Below, one piece after another: positions 57,680-64,000 of a DNA stretch of 64,000 nt. Both the position numbers and the translations under genes were made by a program. The stretch spans positions 212,538-276,537 of the forward strand of contig JAHDWK010000004.1 of NCBI GenBank assembly GCA_023382655.1, in the 5' to 3' direction. The notes below the pieces were generated by a model. It ran no database searches, was not told the DNA's origin, and saw only the letters and a program-made list of their open reading frames with translations. The stretch is from Anaerolineae bacterium (GTDB lineage Bacteria; Chloroflexota; Anaerolineae; Promineifilales; Promineifilaceae). How positions within the stretch are numbered: position 1 is the stretch's first letter; each line of letters begins with the position of its first letter.

Positions 57680-58609
57680 ATGGACAGGCAGTTCGTTTCC
57701 TCTGAGTTCATTTTGGAAACCCGCAATCTCAGCAAATCGTTTGGCGCGGTCACGGCCGTACACAATCTTAATCTCCGGGTGCGCGCCGGCGAAGTGTTTG
57801 GCTTTCTCGGCCCGAACGGCGCCGGCAAAACCACCACTATTGGCATGATGTTGGGGCTGATTGCCCCCAGCGCTGGGGAAGTGCGCTTGTTGGGCACAGC
57901 CGTGACCCCGGCCCATACCGCCGCCCTGCGGCAAGTGGGCGCGCTGGTGGGCACCCCTGCCCTGCTGCCCTACCTCAGCGGTCGTGACAACCTGCGCCTG
58001 CTGGCCCACCTCTACGCCGATGTGAACCAGGCACGCATTGATGAAATGCTGGCCCTGGTGAAAATGAACGACGCGGCCGACCGCAAATTGCACACCTACT
58101 CTACGGGCATGAAGCAGCGGCTTGGTCTGGCGGCTGCCTTGCTCCACCGCCCCAGGCTGGTAGTGCTAGACGAGCCAACCAACGGACTTGATCCCGCCGG
58201 TATGCGTGAGGTGCGCCAGCTTATCCGCCAACTGGCCGATGACGGCATCACCGTCTTCCTCAGCAGCCACCTGCTGCACGAAGTGGAGCAGGTATGTGAC
58301 CGCATCGCCGTCATCAACAAGGGGCAAATTGTGACCCAGGGCGCGGTGATGGATCTCGTCGGCCAGACACAGCAGACAGTCAAATTGCGAGTAGCCTCCC
58401 CGGCCAACGCAGCGACGGCCCTGCAAGCCCTGGATGACGTGGTCGAAATTCAGACCAACGGTGCATATTTGCAAGTGATTGGCGTCGCACCCGAAGCAAT
58501 CGTGGCGCACCTGGCGCAGCACAGTATTTACCCCAGTGAACTCACCTCTCGCCACTCTGACCTGGAAGATGTTTTCCTGGCCCTGACCAGCAGTGAGGAG
58601 AAAGTGTGA
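57680..58609 (+). CDS. ABC transporter ATP-binding protein (drug/peptide exporter type)
   Basis: A 309-residue ATPase with Walker A GPNGAGKTT (~residues 47-55), signature YSTGMKQRL and Walker B VVLDEPTNGLDP, plus an H-loop. The C-terminal ~90 residues are the extra domain of the CcmA/BcrA group. It pairs with the permease that follows, and then with a histidine kinase and response regulator, the layout of antimicrobial-peptide or lantibiotic resistance transporters. AAAGGAG lies seven bases before the ATG. The 255-base gap upstream holds nothing I can name. Confidence 0.93.
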   Translation: MDRQFVSSEFILETRNLSKSFGAVTAVHNLNLRVRAGEVFGFLGPNGAGKTTTIGMMLGLIAPSAGEVRLLGTAVTPAHTAALRQVGALVGTPALLPYLSGRDNLRLLAHLYADVNQARIDEMLALVKMNDAADRKLHTYSTGMKQRLGLAAALLHRPRLVVLDEPTNGLDPAGMREVRQLIRQLADDGITVFLSSHLLHEVEQVCDRIAVINKGQIVTQGAVMDLVGQTQQTVKLRVASPANAATALQALDDVVEIQTNGAYLQVIGVAPEAIVAHLAQHSIYPSELTSRHSDLEDVFLALTSSEEKV

Positions 58610-58617
58610 CACGATAT

Positions 58618-58650
58618 AAAAGTTCAACTTTTTCAAAAAGTTGAACTTTT
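58618..58650. repeat. Hairpin in front of the permease ribosome binding site
   Basis: AAAAGTTCAACTTTTT and its complement flank a single C. It ends just before GGAAGGAG of the permease gene, so it could hide or expose that site, or terminate read-through from the ATPase gene. Confidence 0.65.
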
Positions 58651-58665
58651 GGAAGGAGCAACCGC

Positions 58666-59547
58666 ATGTTTAATCAGATGATTCGTATTGAACAACAGAA
58701 GTTAACCCGGCGCGCTATGTTTTGGGTAGAGCTGGGACTAATGGCCGCCGTCATCCTCATGGTCATCCTTTTTACCTTTTTCGTGAAACAGATGCTCGAC
58801 AGTGGCGTTTCCGAAAGCGGCGCTTTTCGTGTGGAAGGGATGGATGGCGCACAGGCACAGGCGCTGCTCACCTGGCCGATGAGCTTTTTGCAGATATTGA
58901 GTGTGGCCGGCTCCTGGGGCAGCTTTTTGCTTATTGTCCTTAGCGGCGCATTGACGGCGCAGGAGTATGGCTGGCGCAGTTTTCAGCTTTGGCTGAGCCG
59001 GGGCGTGCCCCGTTGGAGCGTGATGGTCGCCAAGTTCACGGCCGTTACCCTGGCGGCGGTCTTGTTGGTGGGCACGGCCGTTCTCCTGGGTGGGCTGCTC
59101 ACCGGTATCCTCAGCGCCGTCTACCTGCCGGAAATTCCATTTACGGCCGTGAACTGGGGTTATCTGGCCCTGTCCGTTCTGGCCGTCACCTACAGTCTGC
59201 TGCCTTATGCCGCGCTGGCCATGCTGCTGGCTGTTGCCAGCCGTTCCACCGCTCTGACCATCGGTGGGGGCCTGGCCTTCGTCACCCTGGTGGAGCCGTT
59301 AGCCATGCAATTGTTGCCCATGTTGGGTGATGGCGGCGCGGCCCTGGTGCGCTACTTCCCGGCTGCGGTGGCGCAGGTAGCCAACAATCACTTCATTACC
59401 CAAATTGTCAATGACACGGCGAGCGCATCAGCAACCACTACCGGGCCTATGATGCCCATCGCAGCCGTTCTCCTGCTGGGCGTCTATACGGTGGCGGCAT
59501 TGGGTACAGCCGTGGCCCTGTTCCAACGGCAGGAATTGGGTGGCTGA
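58666..59547 (+). CDS. ABC-2 type permease
   Basis: A 293-residue membrane protein with about six helices: one near residues 20-40, a pair around 65-85, and four more until residue 285. The pattern (QEYGWRSFQLWLSRGVPRWSVMVAKFTAV) is common in ABC-2 permeases that follow BcrA-type ATPases. A good ribosome binding site (GGAAGGAG) precedes the ATG. Its stop codon is followed by a long inverted repeat (59551-59636). Confidence 0.88.
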   Translation: MFNQMIRIEQQKLTRRAMFWVELGLMAAVILMVILFTFFVKQMLDSGVSESGAFRVEGMDGAQAQALLTWPMSFLQILSVAGSWGSFLLIVLSGALTAQEYGWRSFQLWLSRGVPRWSVMVAKFTAVTLAAVLLVGTAVLLGGLLTGILSAVYLPEIPFTAVNWGYLALSVLAVTYSLLPYAALAMLLAVASRSTALTIGGGLAFVTLVEPLAMQLLPMLGDGGAALVRYFPAAVAQVANNHFITQIVNDTASASATTTGPMMPIAAVLLLGVYTVAALGTAVALFQRQELGG

Positions 59548-59550
59548 GCG

Positions 59551-59636
59551 TCATCCAGCAGTGCCAGGCAAAGGCTGTACGACATTGGTCAATCAAAATG
59601 GTTCTGCCGCTTGCCTGGCACTGCCCGGTTGGATGA
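59551..59636. terminator. Long inverted repeat between permease and kinase
   Basis: GTGCCAGGCAA (59561-59571) pairs with TTGCCTGGCAC (59611-59621), and outer arms TCATCCA and TGGATGA (59551-59557, 59630-59636) extend the stem. It covers the gap and part of the open frame upstream of the kinase start, so translation from ATG 59669 rather than from earlier starts is more likely. Confidence 0.65.
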
Positions 59637-59668
59637 CGAAAAATCAAACCTACGTTACCCTATCCCCC

Positions 59669-61153
59669 ATGAAACGGCTGGCACGTCTTTTTACCCCCTT
59701 TCAACGGCTGCAATGGCGGCTGACCCTCTCCTACACCCTGGTCACAACCGGAGCGCTCCTGGTTGTGGAACTGCTCTTGTTCACCTTCATTTTTTTCTTG
59801 CTTGGCTCCGATATGCTGGCAGGCATTATGGCGCAGGCCATGCAAAACGAACTGGCCCCTGCCGCCCGCCCATACCTGGCCCAGACGCCGCCAGATGTGA
59901 GCGGGCTGCAAGCATGGGCCGAGTCGCTGATAGACACCCAAACACAACTTTCGCCCACCGCTGGCGTTCAGGAGACCACCAGCCTGCGCCTGGGGCAATT
60001 CCGCATGAGTGACGCCGAACAGCAACTATACGTGCTGGCCCCTGACCTCAGCCTGTTGGCGCAGGCTCCGCATACGCCAATGGCTGTAGGTGAACCATGG
60101 TTGGCCGCTGAGTTCCCCGATAGCGCGGTGCTCTTGCAAACCGCCCGGCAAGGCAGCCAGGTAATTGCCCAGGGAGAAAACGAGGCACAATTGGTGGCAT
60201 TGCCAATTCTCAGCGAAGAAGGCGTTTTGTTAGGCCTCCTTGTGCTCGTGTTTCGCATCCCACTTCTACATAGTGAGTTTTTGCGACCAATCTTACAAGC
60301 CACGGCCGCCAGCCTCATTCCCATTACCATAGCGACGGCCCTTATTGGTACGGTGTTTGGTTATCTAACGGCGCGTAACCTCACCCGCCGCATCCGCCAT
60401 GTGGCTAACGCCGCCGATGCCTGGAGCCAGGGGGATTTCAGCGTGGCCAGCCATGATAACGCTGGTGATGAATTAGGCCAGCTAAGCCGCCGTCTCAACC
60501 GCATGGCGGAACAACTACAGAATTTGTTGGAGGCACGGCAGGAATTAGCCGCGGTGGAAGAGCGTAATCGCCTGGCCCGCGACTTGCATGACTCGGTAAA
60601 GCAGCAGGTGTTTGCCACTACCATGCAGTTAGCGGCGGCGCGGGCCCTGCTCACCAGCGACGCCCGCGCCGCCGGACAACATCTGGTGGAAGCGGAACAG
60701 TTGGCGCGGCAGGCGCAGCAAGAGCTGACCGGGTTGATTCAGGAATTACGCCCGGTGGCGCTGGCCGATCGGGGGCTGGCGGAGGCGCTGCAAACGTATG
60801 TGGCTGATTGGGGGCGGCAGACGCAGATTGAAGCGACTGTGCGGGTGCAGGGCGCACGGCCGTTGCCCCTGCCCACCGAGCAAACCCTCTTCCGCGTGGC
60901 CCAGGAAGCGCTGGCAAATGTCACCCGCCACAGCCAGGCGCGCCGGGTTGATCTGCATCTGACGTTTAGCGACACGGCCGTGACCCTCACCATTCACGAC
61001 GATGGCCGAGGTTTTGTACCAGAAGCAGCTAATACCGGCCTGGGGCTGGCCAGTATGCGCGAACGGATGGCGGTGATTGACGGCCGTTTCACCATCCACA
61101 GCACACCGGGTAAAGGGACAACAGTGGTAGCGGAAGTGATGTATGATGCGTGA
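59669..61153 (+). CDS. Membrane histidine kinase, NarL-type
   Basis: A ~494-residue sensor kinase. Two membrane helices (~residues 15-40 and 200-225) flank a ~160-residue extracytoplasmic part. A HAMP domain follows (~235-290), then the HisKA_3 dimerisation helix with the phospho-accepting His in ARDLHDSVKQQ, and the HATPase domain with NVTRHSQA, DDGRGF and GLGLASMRERM. It lies downstream of the exporter and before its response regulator, so it probably senses the exported drug or peptide. The ATG at 59669 is preferred; an open frame upstream (from 59540) passes through an inverted repeat. Confidence 0.9.
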   Translation: MKRLARLFTPFQRLQWRLTLSYTLVTTGALLVVELLLFTFIFFLLGSDMLAGIMAQAMQNELAPAARPYLAQTPPDVSGLQAWAESLIDTQTQLSPTAGVQETTSLRLGQFRMSDAEQQLYVLAPDLSLLAQAPHTPMAVGEPWLAAEFPDSAVLLQTARQGSQVIAQGENEAQLVALPILSEEGVLLGLLVLVFRIPLLHSEFLRPILQATAASLIPITIATALIGTVFGYLTARNLTRRIRHVANAADAWSQGDFSVASHDNAGDELGQLSRRLNRMAEQLQNLLEARQELAAVEERNRLARDLHDSVKQQVFATTMQLAAARALLTSDARAAGQHLVEAEQLARQAQQELTGLIQELRPVALADRGLAEALQTYVADWGRQTQIEATVRVQGARPLPLPTEQTLFRVAQEALANVTRHSQARRVDLHLTFSDTAVTLTIHDDGRGFVPEAANTGLGLASMRERMAVIDGRFTIHSTPGKGTTVVAEVMYDA

Positions 61154-61171
61154 CCAGAAATCTCACGCATC
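61144..61171. repeat. Inverted repeat overlapping the kinase stop codon
   Basis: TGATGCGTGA (61144-61153) and TCACGCATCA (61162-61171) are complementary; the kinase stop TGA is in the left arm. The right side continues with seven-base words (TCACGCA, TCATGCA). Confidence 0.65.
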
Positions 61172-61192
61172 ACGCATCATGCAGGAAAAACG

Positions 61193-61849
61193 ATGATCAC
61201 AGTGATGTTAGTGGACGATCATAAAGTCGTGCGCCAGGGAGTGCGTGCTTTTTTGCAGACGCAGCCGGATATGGAGATTGTGGCCGAGGCAGAAAATGGG
61301 CAAACGGCCGTGACGCTGGCCGCCGAATATGCGCCCGATGTGGTGCTGATGGATTTGATCATGCCCGGTGGTTTGGATGGCGTGGCCGCCACGCGGCAGA
61401 TCAAGCAGGCCAGCCCGCGCACCCAGGTCATCGTCCTCACCTCCTATCACCAAGACGAACACATTTTCCCGGCCATTCGCGCCGGGGCGCTTTCGTATAT
61501 TTTGAAAGATGTCGAGCCGGGGGACTTGGCAACGGCCGTACGCCAGGCCGCGCAGGGGGAAGCCGTGCTGCATCCCCGTGTGGCCGCACGGGTGGTGCAG
61601 GAACTTGCCGGGCAGCGGTCAGATACACTCAATCCCTTCACCGAGTTGAGTGAACGAGAACTGGAAGTGCTGAAACTCATCGCCGCCGGTCTGAGCAACA
61701 GCGACATTGCCGCAAAACTGGTGATCAGCGAAAAAACGGTGAAAAGCCACGTCAGCAACATCCTGAGCAAATTGCACCTGGCCGACCGGACGCAGGCGGC
61801 GGTGTATGCCTGGCGCGAAGGCATCATGCGCCGTGATGAAAAAGGATGA
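61193..61849 (+). CDS. NarL/LuxR-type response regulator
   Basis: A 218-residue regulator with an intact receiver: Asp8-Asp9 pair (VDDHK), phospho-acceptor Asp in VVLMDLIMP near residue 55, Thr (VLTSY) and Lys (YILKD). The C-terminal LuxR domain (LSERELEVLKLIAAGLSNSDIA...VKSHVSNILSKLHL) is complete. It follows its kinase by 39 bases and should activate the ABC exporter operon. A contrast is the degenerate receiver at 43136-43813. Confidence 0.95.
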   Translation: MITVMLVDDHKVVRQGVRAFLQTQPDMEIVAEAENGQTAVTLAAEYAPDVVLMDLIMPGGLDGVAATRQIKQASPRTQVIVLTSYHQDEHIFPAIRAGALSYILKDVEPGDLATAVRQAAQGEAVLHPRVAARVVQELAGQRSDTLNPFTELSERELEVLKLIAAGLSNSDIAAKLVISEKTVKSHVSNILSKLHLADRTQAAVYAWREGIMRRDEKG

Positions 61850-61893
61850 GGCGTGATACGTGATGCGTGACCAGAATGGTTTCACGTATCGCT
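61850..61893. repeat. Heptad-type repeat before the recombinase gene
   Basis: Words GCGTGAT, ACGTGAT, GCGTGAC are followed by a complementary TTCACGTATCGC. The array lies in the gap between the response regulator and the recombinase gene. Confidence 0.6.
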
Positions 61894-61918
61894 TGTAGGC
61901 CATCCCGCCGTAACCCGG

Positions 61919-61924
61919 TATACT
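61919..61924 (+). promoter_or_regulatory. -10 box next to the recombinase start
   Basis: TATACT lies six bases before the ATG at 61931 with no Shine-Dalgarno, so the transcript would be leaderless. No good -35 box is visible. Confidence 0.5.
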
Positions 61925-61930
61925 TGCCAC

Positions 61931-63079
61931 ATGAGTGACAGCAACTCACTGGTTTCCCCAGAAAATCAATCTGCATCTCCCGTTTCCTACACACCGCTGG
62001 CTGAGGCCGGGCGGCTGGCCAACCAGATTGCCGGGCAGGCCGTCTTTACCCGCTACCTCAGTGAAAAGTCAGCCAATACGCTGAAACGCCACGGCCGTGA
62101 CCTGGAACTGTTCGCCGAATATCTGCTGGATGTGGGCATCATGCCCGAAGATGGCGCTGATTTCCAGACCAGCCCCCTCGCCTGGCGCGGCGTTACCTGG
62201 GGATTGGTAGAAGGGTTTGTGCAATGGTTACTGCGCCAGGGTTACGCTATCTCGTCGGTGAACGCACGTCTCTCTACGGTCAAGGTCTATGCGCAGTTGG
62301 CCGCCCGCGCCGGCACGCTGGATCAGCAGGAAGGGCTGCTCATCCAGACCGTGCGCGGTTTCTCCCGCACGGCACAGTTGAACGTGGACGAACAGCGTCC
62401 GCAAACACGCATTGCCGATGTCACCTACGCCTACAAACCGGAAGGTCAACAACGCAGCGTCGTTGTGGAACGCCGCTCCACCAAAAAAGCGGAGCCAACC
62501 ATCCTAACGCCGGCACAGGCTGAGGCATTAAAACGGGTGCAAAACCATTCACCACAGGCGTGGCGGGATGCCCTGCTGATGTGCCTGCTGCTGGATCATG
62601 GATTGCGCGCCAGTGAAGTGGCGCTGCTGAAAGCCGAGAACTTTGACCCAGATGGTGGCACCTTTACCTTTTACCGCCCCAAAGTGAAGGGCACCGCTCA
62701 CGAATGGACGACACATACTCTGTCGCCCGCTACTTACCCCGTGCTGCGCCATTACCTATCTGGGTTTTATCCGCCCGCCTTACGGCCAGACGGGGCGCTG
62801 ATTTTAGCAACAACACGTCTGCTCAAAAATGGCGAAGGGGGACAACTGCTCGGCGAGCCACTGAACCGGGTACGCATCAGCGAGCGGGTGGCCTGGTTGG
62901 GGCGGCAGGCAGGCATTATGCCCCTGTCGGCGCATGACTGCCGCCACTACTGCGCCACCCAAATGGCGCGGATGGGCTATGGCGTGGATGAGTTGATGGC
63001 TTGGTTTGGTTGGACAAATGCCCAAACGGCCGTGCGCTACATCGCCACCGCCGAAGTCCAAACTCGTTACAAAGGATAA
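61931..63079 (+). CDS. Tyrosine recombinase (XerC/XerD or phage-integrase type)
   Basis: A 382-residue site-specific recombinase. An N-terminal SAM-like core-binding domain (~25-160, LSEKSANTLKRHGRDLELFAEYL) precedes the catalytic domain. The first Arg is in DHGLRASEVALL, the HxxR box in HDCRHYCATQ, the Trp replaces the second His (FGWTNAQTA) and Tyr is in VRYI. The length is larger than XerC. Neither an att site nor other phage genes are seen, so a housekeeping or chromosomal role is as likely as mobility. It precedes queA by 18 bases. The start may be leaderless (TATACT at 61919). Confidence 0.9.
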   Translation: MSDSNSLVSPENQSASPVSYTPLAEAGRLANQIAGQAVFTRYLSEKSANTLKRHGRDLELFAEYLLDVGIMPEDGADFQTSPLAWRGVTWGLVEGFVQWLLRQGYAISSVNARLSTVKVYAQLAARAGTLDQQEGLLIQTVRGFSRTAQLNVDEQRPQTRIADVTYAYKPEGQQRSVVVERRSTKKAEPTILTPAQAEALKRVQNHSPQAWRDALLMCLLLDHGLRASEVALLKAENFDPDGGTFTFYRPKVKGTAHEWTTHTLSPATYPVLRHYLSGFYPPALRPDGALILATTRLLKNGEGGQLLGEPLNRVRISERVAWLGRQAGIMPLSAHDCRHYCATQMARMGYGVDELMAWFGWTNAQTAVRYIATAEVQTRYKG

Positions 63080-63097
63080 AACTACCACATCTTGAAT

Positions 63098-64000
63098 ATG
63101 AAAACCCGCGATTTCGATTATGAACTACCACCGGAATTGATTGCGCAACGGCCGTTGCCGCAACGAGATGCCAGTCGTTTGCTGGTATTACACCGGGCCG
63201 ACGGCCGTATCGAACACCGCCAATTTACCGATATTCAGGACTATCTGCGCCCTGGCGATGTGCTGGTGGTGAATAACAGCCGGGTGATACCGGCCCGGCT
63301 GTACGGCCGTAAAACCAGCGGCGGCCAGGTGGAAATACTGCTGCTGTCCCCATTGGACAATACACGCTGGCAGGCGCTGGTTGGTGGCAAGCGTCTCCAC
63401 GAAGGCACAGAAATCCACATTACCGGGCACGATGGTAAAGAAACGACATTTACGGCCACGGTAACGGCCGTGTTGGCTGGGCCGCGCCGCGAAATACAAT
63501 TTAGCCAGCCCATTCAGGACTATCTGGACGAATTAGGACATACTCCCCTACCTCCTTACATCCACGAACCATTGGCCGATGTGGAGCGGTATCAAACCAT
63601 CTTCGCCCACCCACCCGGTTCGGCGGCGGCGCCAACGGCTGGTTTGCATTTTACGTCTGATCTTTTATTGGCTATGCGCAATCTAGGCATTATTTTGGAA
63701 ACTGTCACCTTGCATGTGGGGCTGGACACATTCCAACCGGTGGCGGCAGAATATGTCGTTGATCATACCATTCACAGCGAGTGGACCAGCCTTACGCCGG
63801 AAACAGCGCGGCGCATCAATGAGGCTAAACTGGCGGGCGGGCGCATTATGGCGGTGGGCACAACGGCCGTACGTACCCTGGAAACAGCTGCCTGCCGCAG
63901 CGCCGGCATCACCGGCAGTCTGCAAACCATCAGCCAGCGGGACGCAGGCCGCGGTGCGGCTGGGGAAACAAGTAATCTCTGTCCCTGGCGGCCAGTGATG
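63098..64000 (+). CDS. queA: tRNA queuosine synthase QueA (SAM:tRNA ribosyltransferase-isomerase), 5' part
   Basis: Adds the ribosyl group from S-adenosylmethionine to 7-aminomethyl-7-deazaguanine in tRNA. The window holds 301 codons; the gene continues beyond the right edge with no stop. The start MKTRDFDYELPPELIAQRPL is typical, followed by DVLVVNNSRVIPARLYG, LDELGHTPLPPYI, the GSAAAPTAGLHFT motif and VGTTAVRTLE. The usual GLGTF reads GLDTF here. The reading frame is open throughout, so no frameshift is needed. It is likely co-transcribed with the recombinase gene. No ribosome binding site stands out. Confidence 0.93.
   Translation, partial: MKTRDFDYELPPELIAQRPLPQRDASRLLVLHRADGRIEHRQFTDIQDYLRPGDVLVVNNSRVIPARLYGRKTSGGQVEILLLSPLDNTRWQALVGGKRLHEGTEIHITGHDGKETTFTATVTAVLAGPRREIQFSQPIQDYLDELGHTPLPPYIHEPLADVERYQTIFAHPPGSAAAPTAGLHFTSDLLLAMRNLGIILETVTLHVGLDTFQPVAAEYVVDHTIHSEWTSLTPETARRINEAKLAGGRIMAVGTTAVRTLETAACRSAGITGSLQTISQRDAGRGAAGETSNLCPWRPVM

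Larger units (their letters stand above)
256..63870. repeat. Dispersed palindromic octamer ACGGCCGT (HIP-like)
   Basis: About 125 copies were counted by eye from 256 to 63863, roughly one per 500 bases. Base composition alone predicts one or two. Copies lie in every third of the window, in all reading phases of genes on both strands (read as TAV, DGR or RP), and in gaps such as 18803, 18825, 44041, 44061, 48597, 48606, 48733 and 48763. Near-matches with another last base (ACGGCCGA, -C, -G) number only about fourteen. The range covers the first to last copy. Confidence 0.9.

Noticed and set aside
61931-63079. Integrated mobile element around the recombinase gene
   Set aside because: No att-type direct repeats, tRNA target or other phage or plasmid genes are seen, and flanking genes are ordinary.
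63880-64000. Frameshift in queA near the right edge
   Set aside because: The residues after VRTLETAA differ from textbook QueA, but the frame stays open and the CPWRPV segment is plausible for this lineage.

Overview
The window looks like a chromosomal segment of an uncultured-type Chloroflexota bacterium, most likely Anaerolineae or a neighbouring class. This is an inference from gene content: FHA and Ser/Thr-kinase sensors, a DUF5679-TopA fusion, DUF983/DUF2085/DUF4126/Yip1 membrane proteins, TrpXYZ-like ABC genes, paired VanW/beta-lactamase-like proteins and NBR1-Ig/PA14 lipoproteins. GC content is moderate. Genes are densely packed, no gap exceeds about 280 bases, and I see no rRNA, tRNA or CRISPR.

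Layout. 1-3360: polyamine-type ABC transporter (two permeases and a lipoprotein). 3391-8600: FHA protein, receptor kinase with CHASE2, FecR-type surface protein. 8865-12965: ffh, rpsP, khpA, rimM, dprA. 12975-18069: manC, topA, PA14 lipoprotein. 18146-22780: small and membrane proteins of unknown role. 22789-30117: dynamin-like GTPase, NUDIX hydrolase, two serine-hydrolase paralogues, aldo/keto reductase, phosphoesterase. 30118-35574: two unknown proteins and a kinase-ATPase-TPR regulator. 35637-38785: GH13 glycosidase and a TetR-controlled DUF4188/flavin-type operon. 38867-43813: SLC13 transporter, fasciclin protein, PRC/BON protein, pseudo-receiver regulator. 44091-48568: exosortase beside a PEP-CTERM, VIT/VWA membrane protein. 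48801-52884: TrpXYZ-like transporter whose binding protein has two tandem domains. 52898-57424: acyl-CoA-type genes (SDR, MaoC, TetR, acyl-CoA ligase, amidohydrolase). 57680-61849: ABC exporter with histidine kinase and response regulator. 61931-64000: tyrosine recombinase and the 5' part of queA.

Two DNA-level signals run through the window and are not explained by genes. The first is the octamer palindrome ACGGCCGT, which I counted by eye about 125 times where one or two are expected. It occurs in all reading phases and in gaps, like the cyanobacterial HIP1 element. The second is a set of about fifteen short arrays with a 7-bp period, mostly arranged as inverted pairs in gaps between genes, each with its own words. 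One lies in frame inside the exosortase gene. Two further hairpin families (AGACCTGACAGGTT and GGCGAT..ATCGCC) recur.

Several genes have a -10 box only 6-8 bases before the start codon and no Shine-Dalgarno, which suggests leaderless transcripts. Protein-level oddities include a receiver domain without its phospho-acceptor, a beta-lactamase-like protein with Asp in place of the nucleophilic Ser, a repeat-extended ribosomal protein S16, and a two-headed binding protein.
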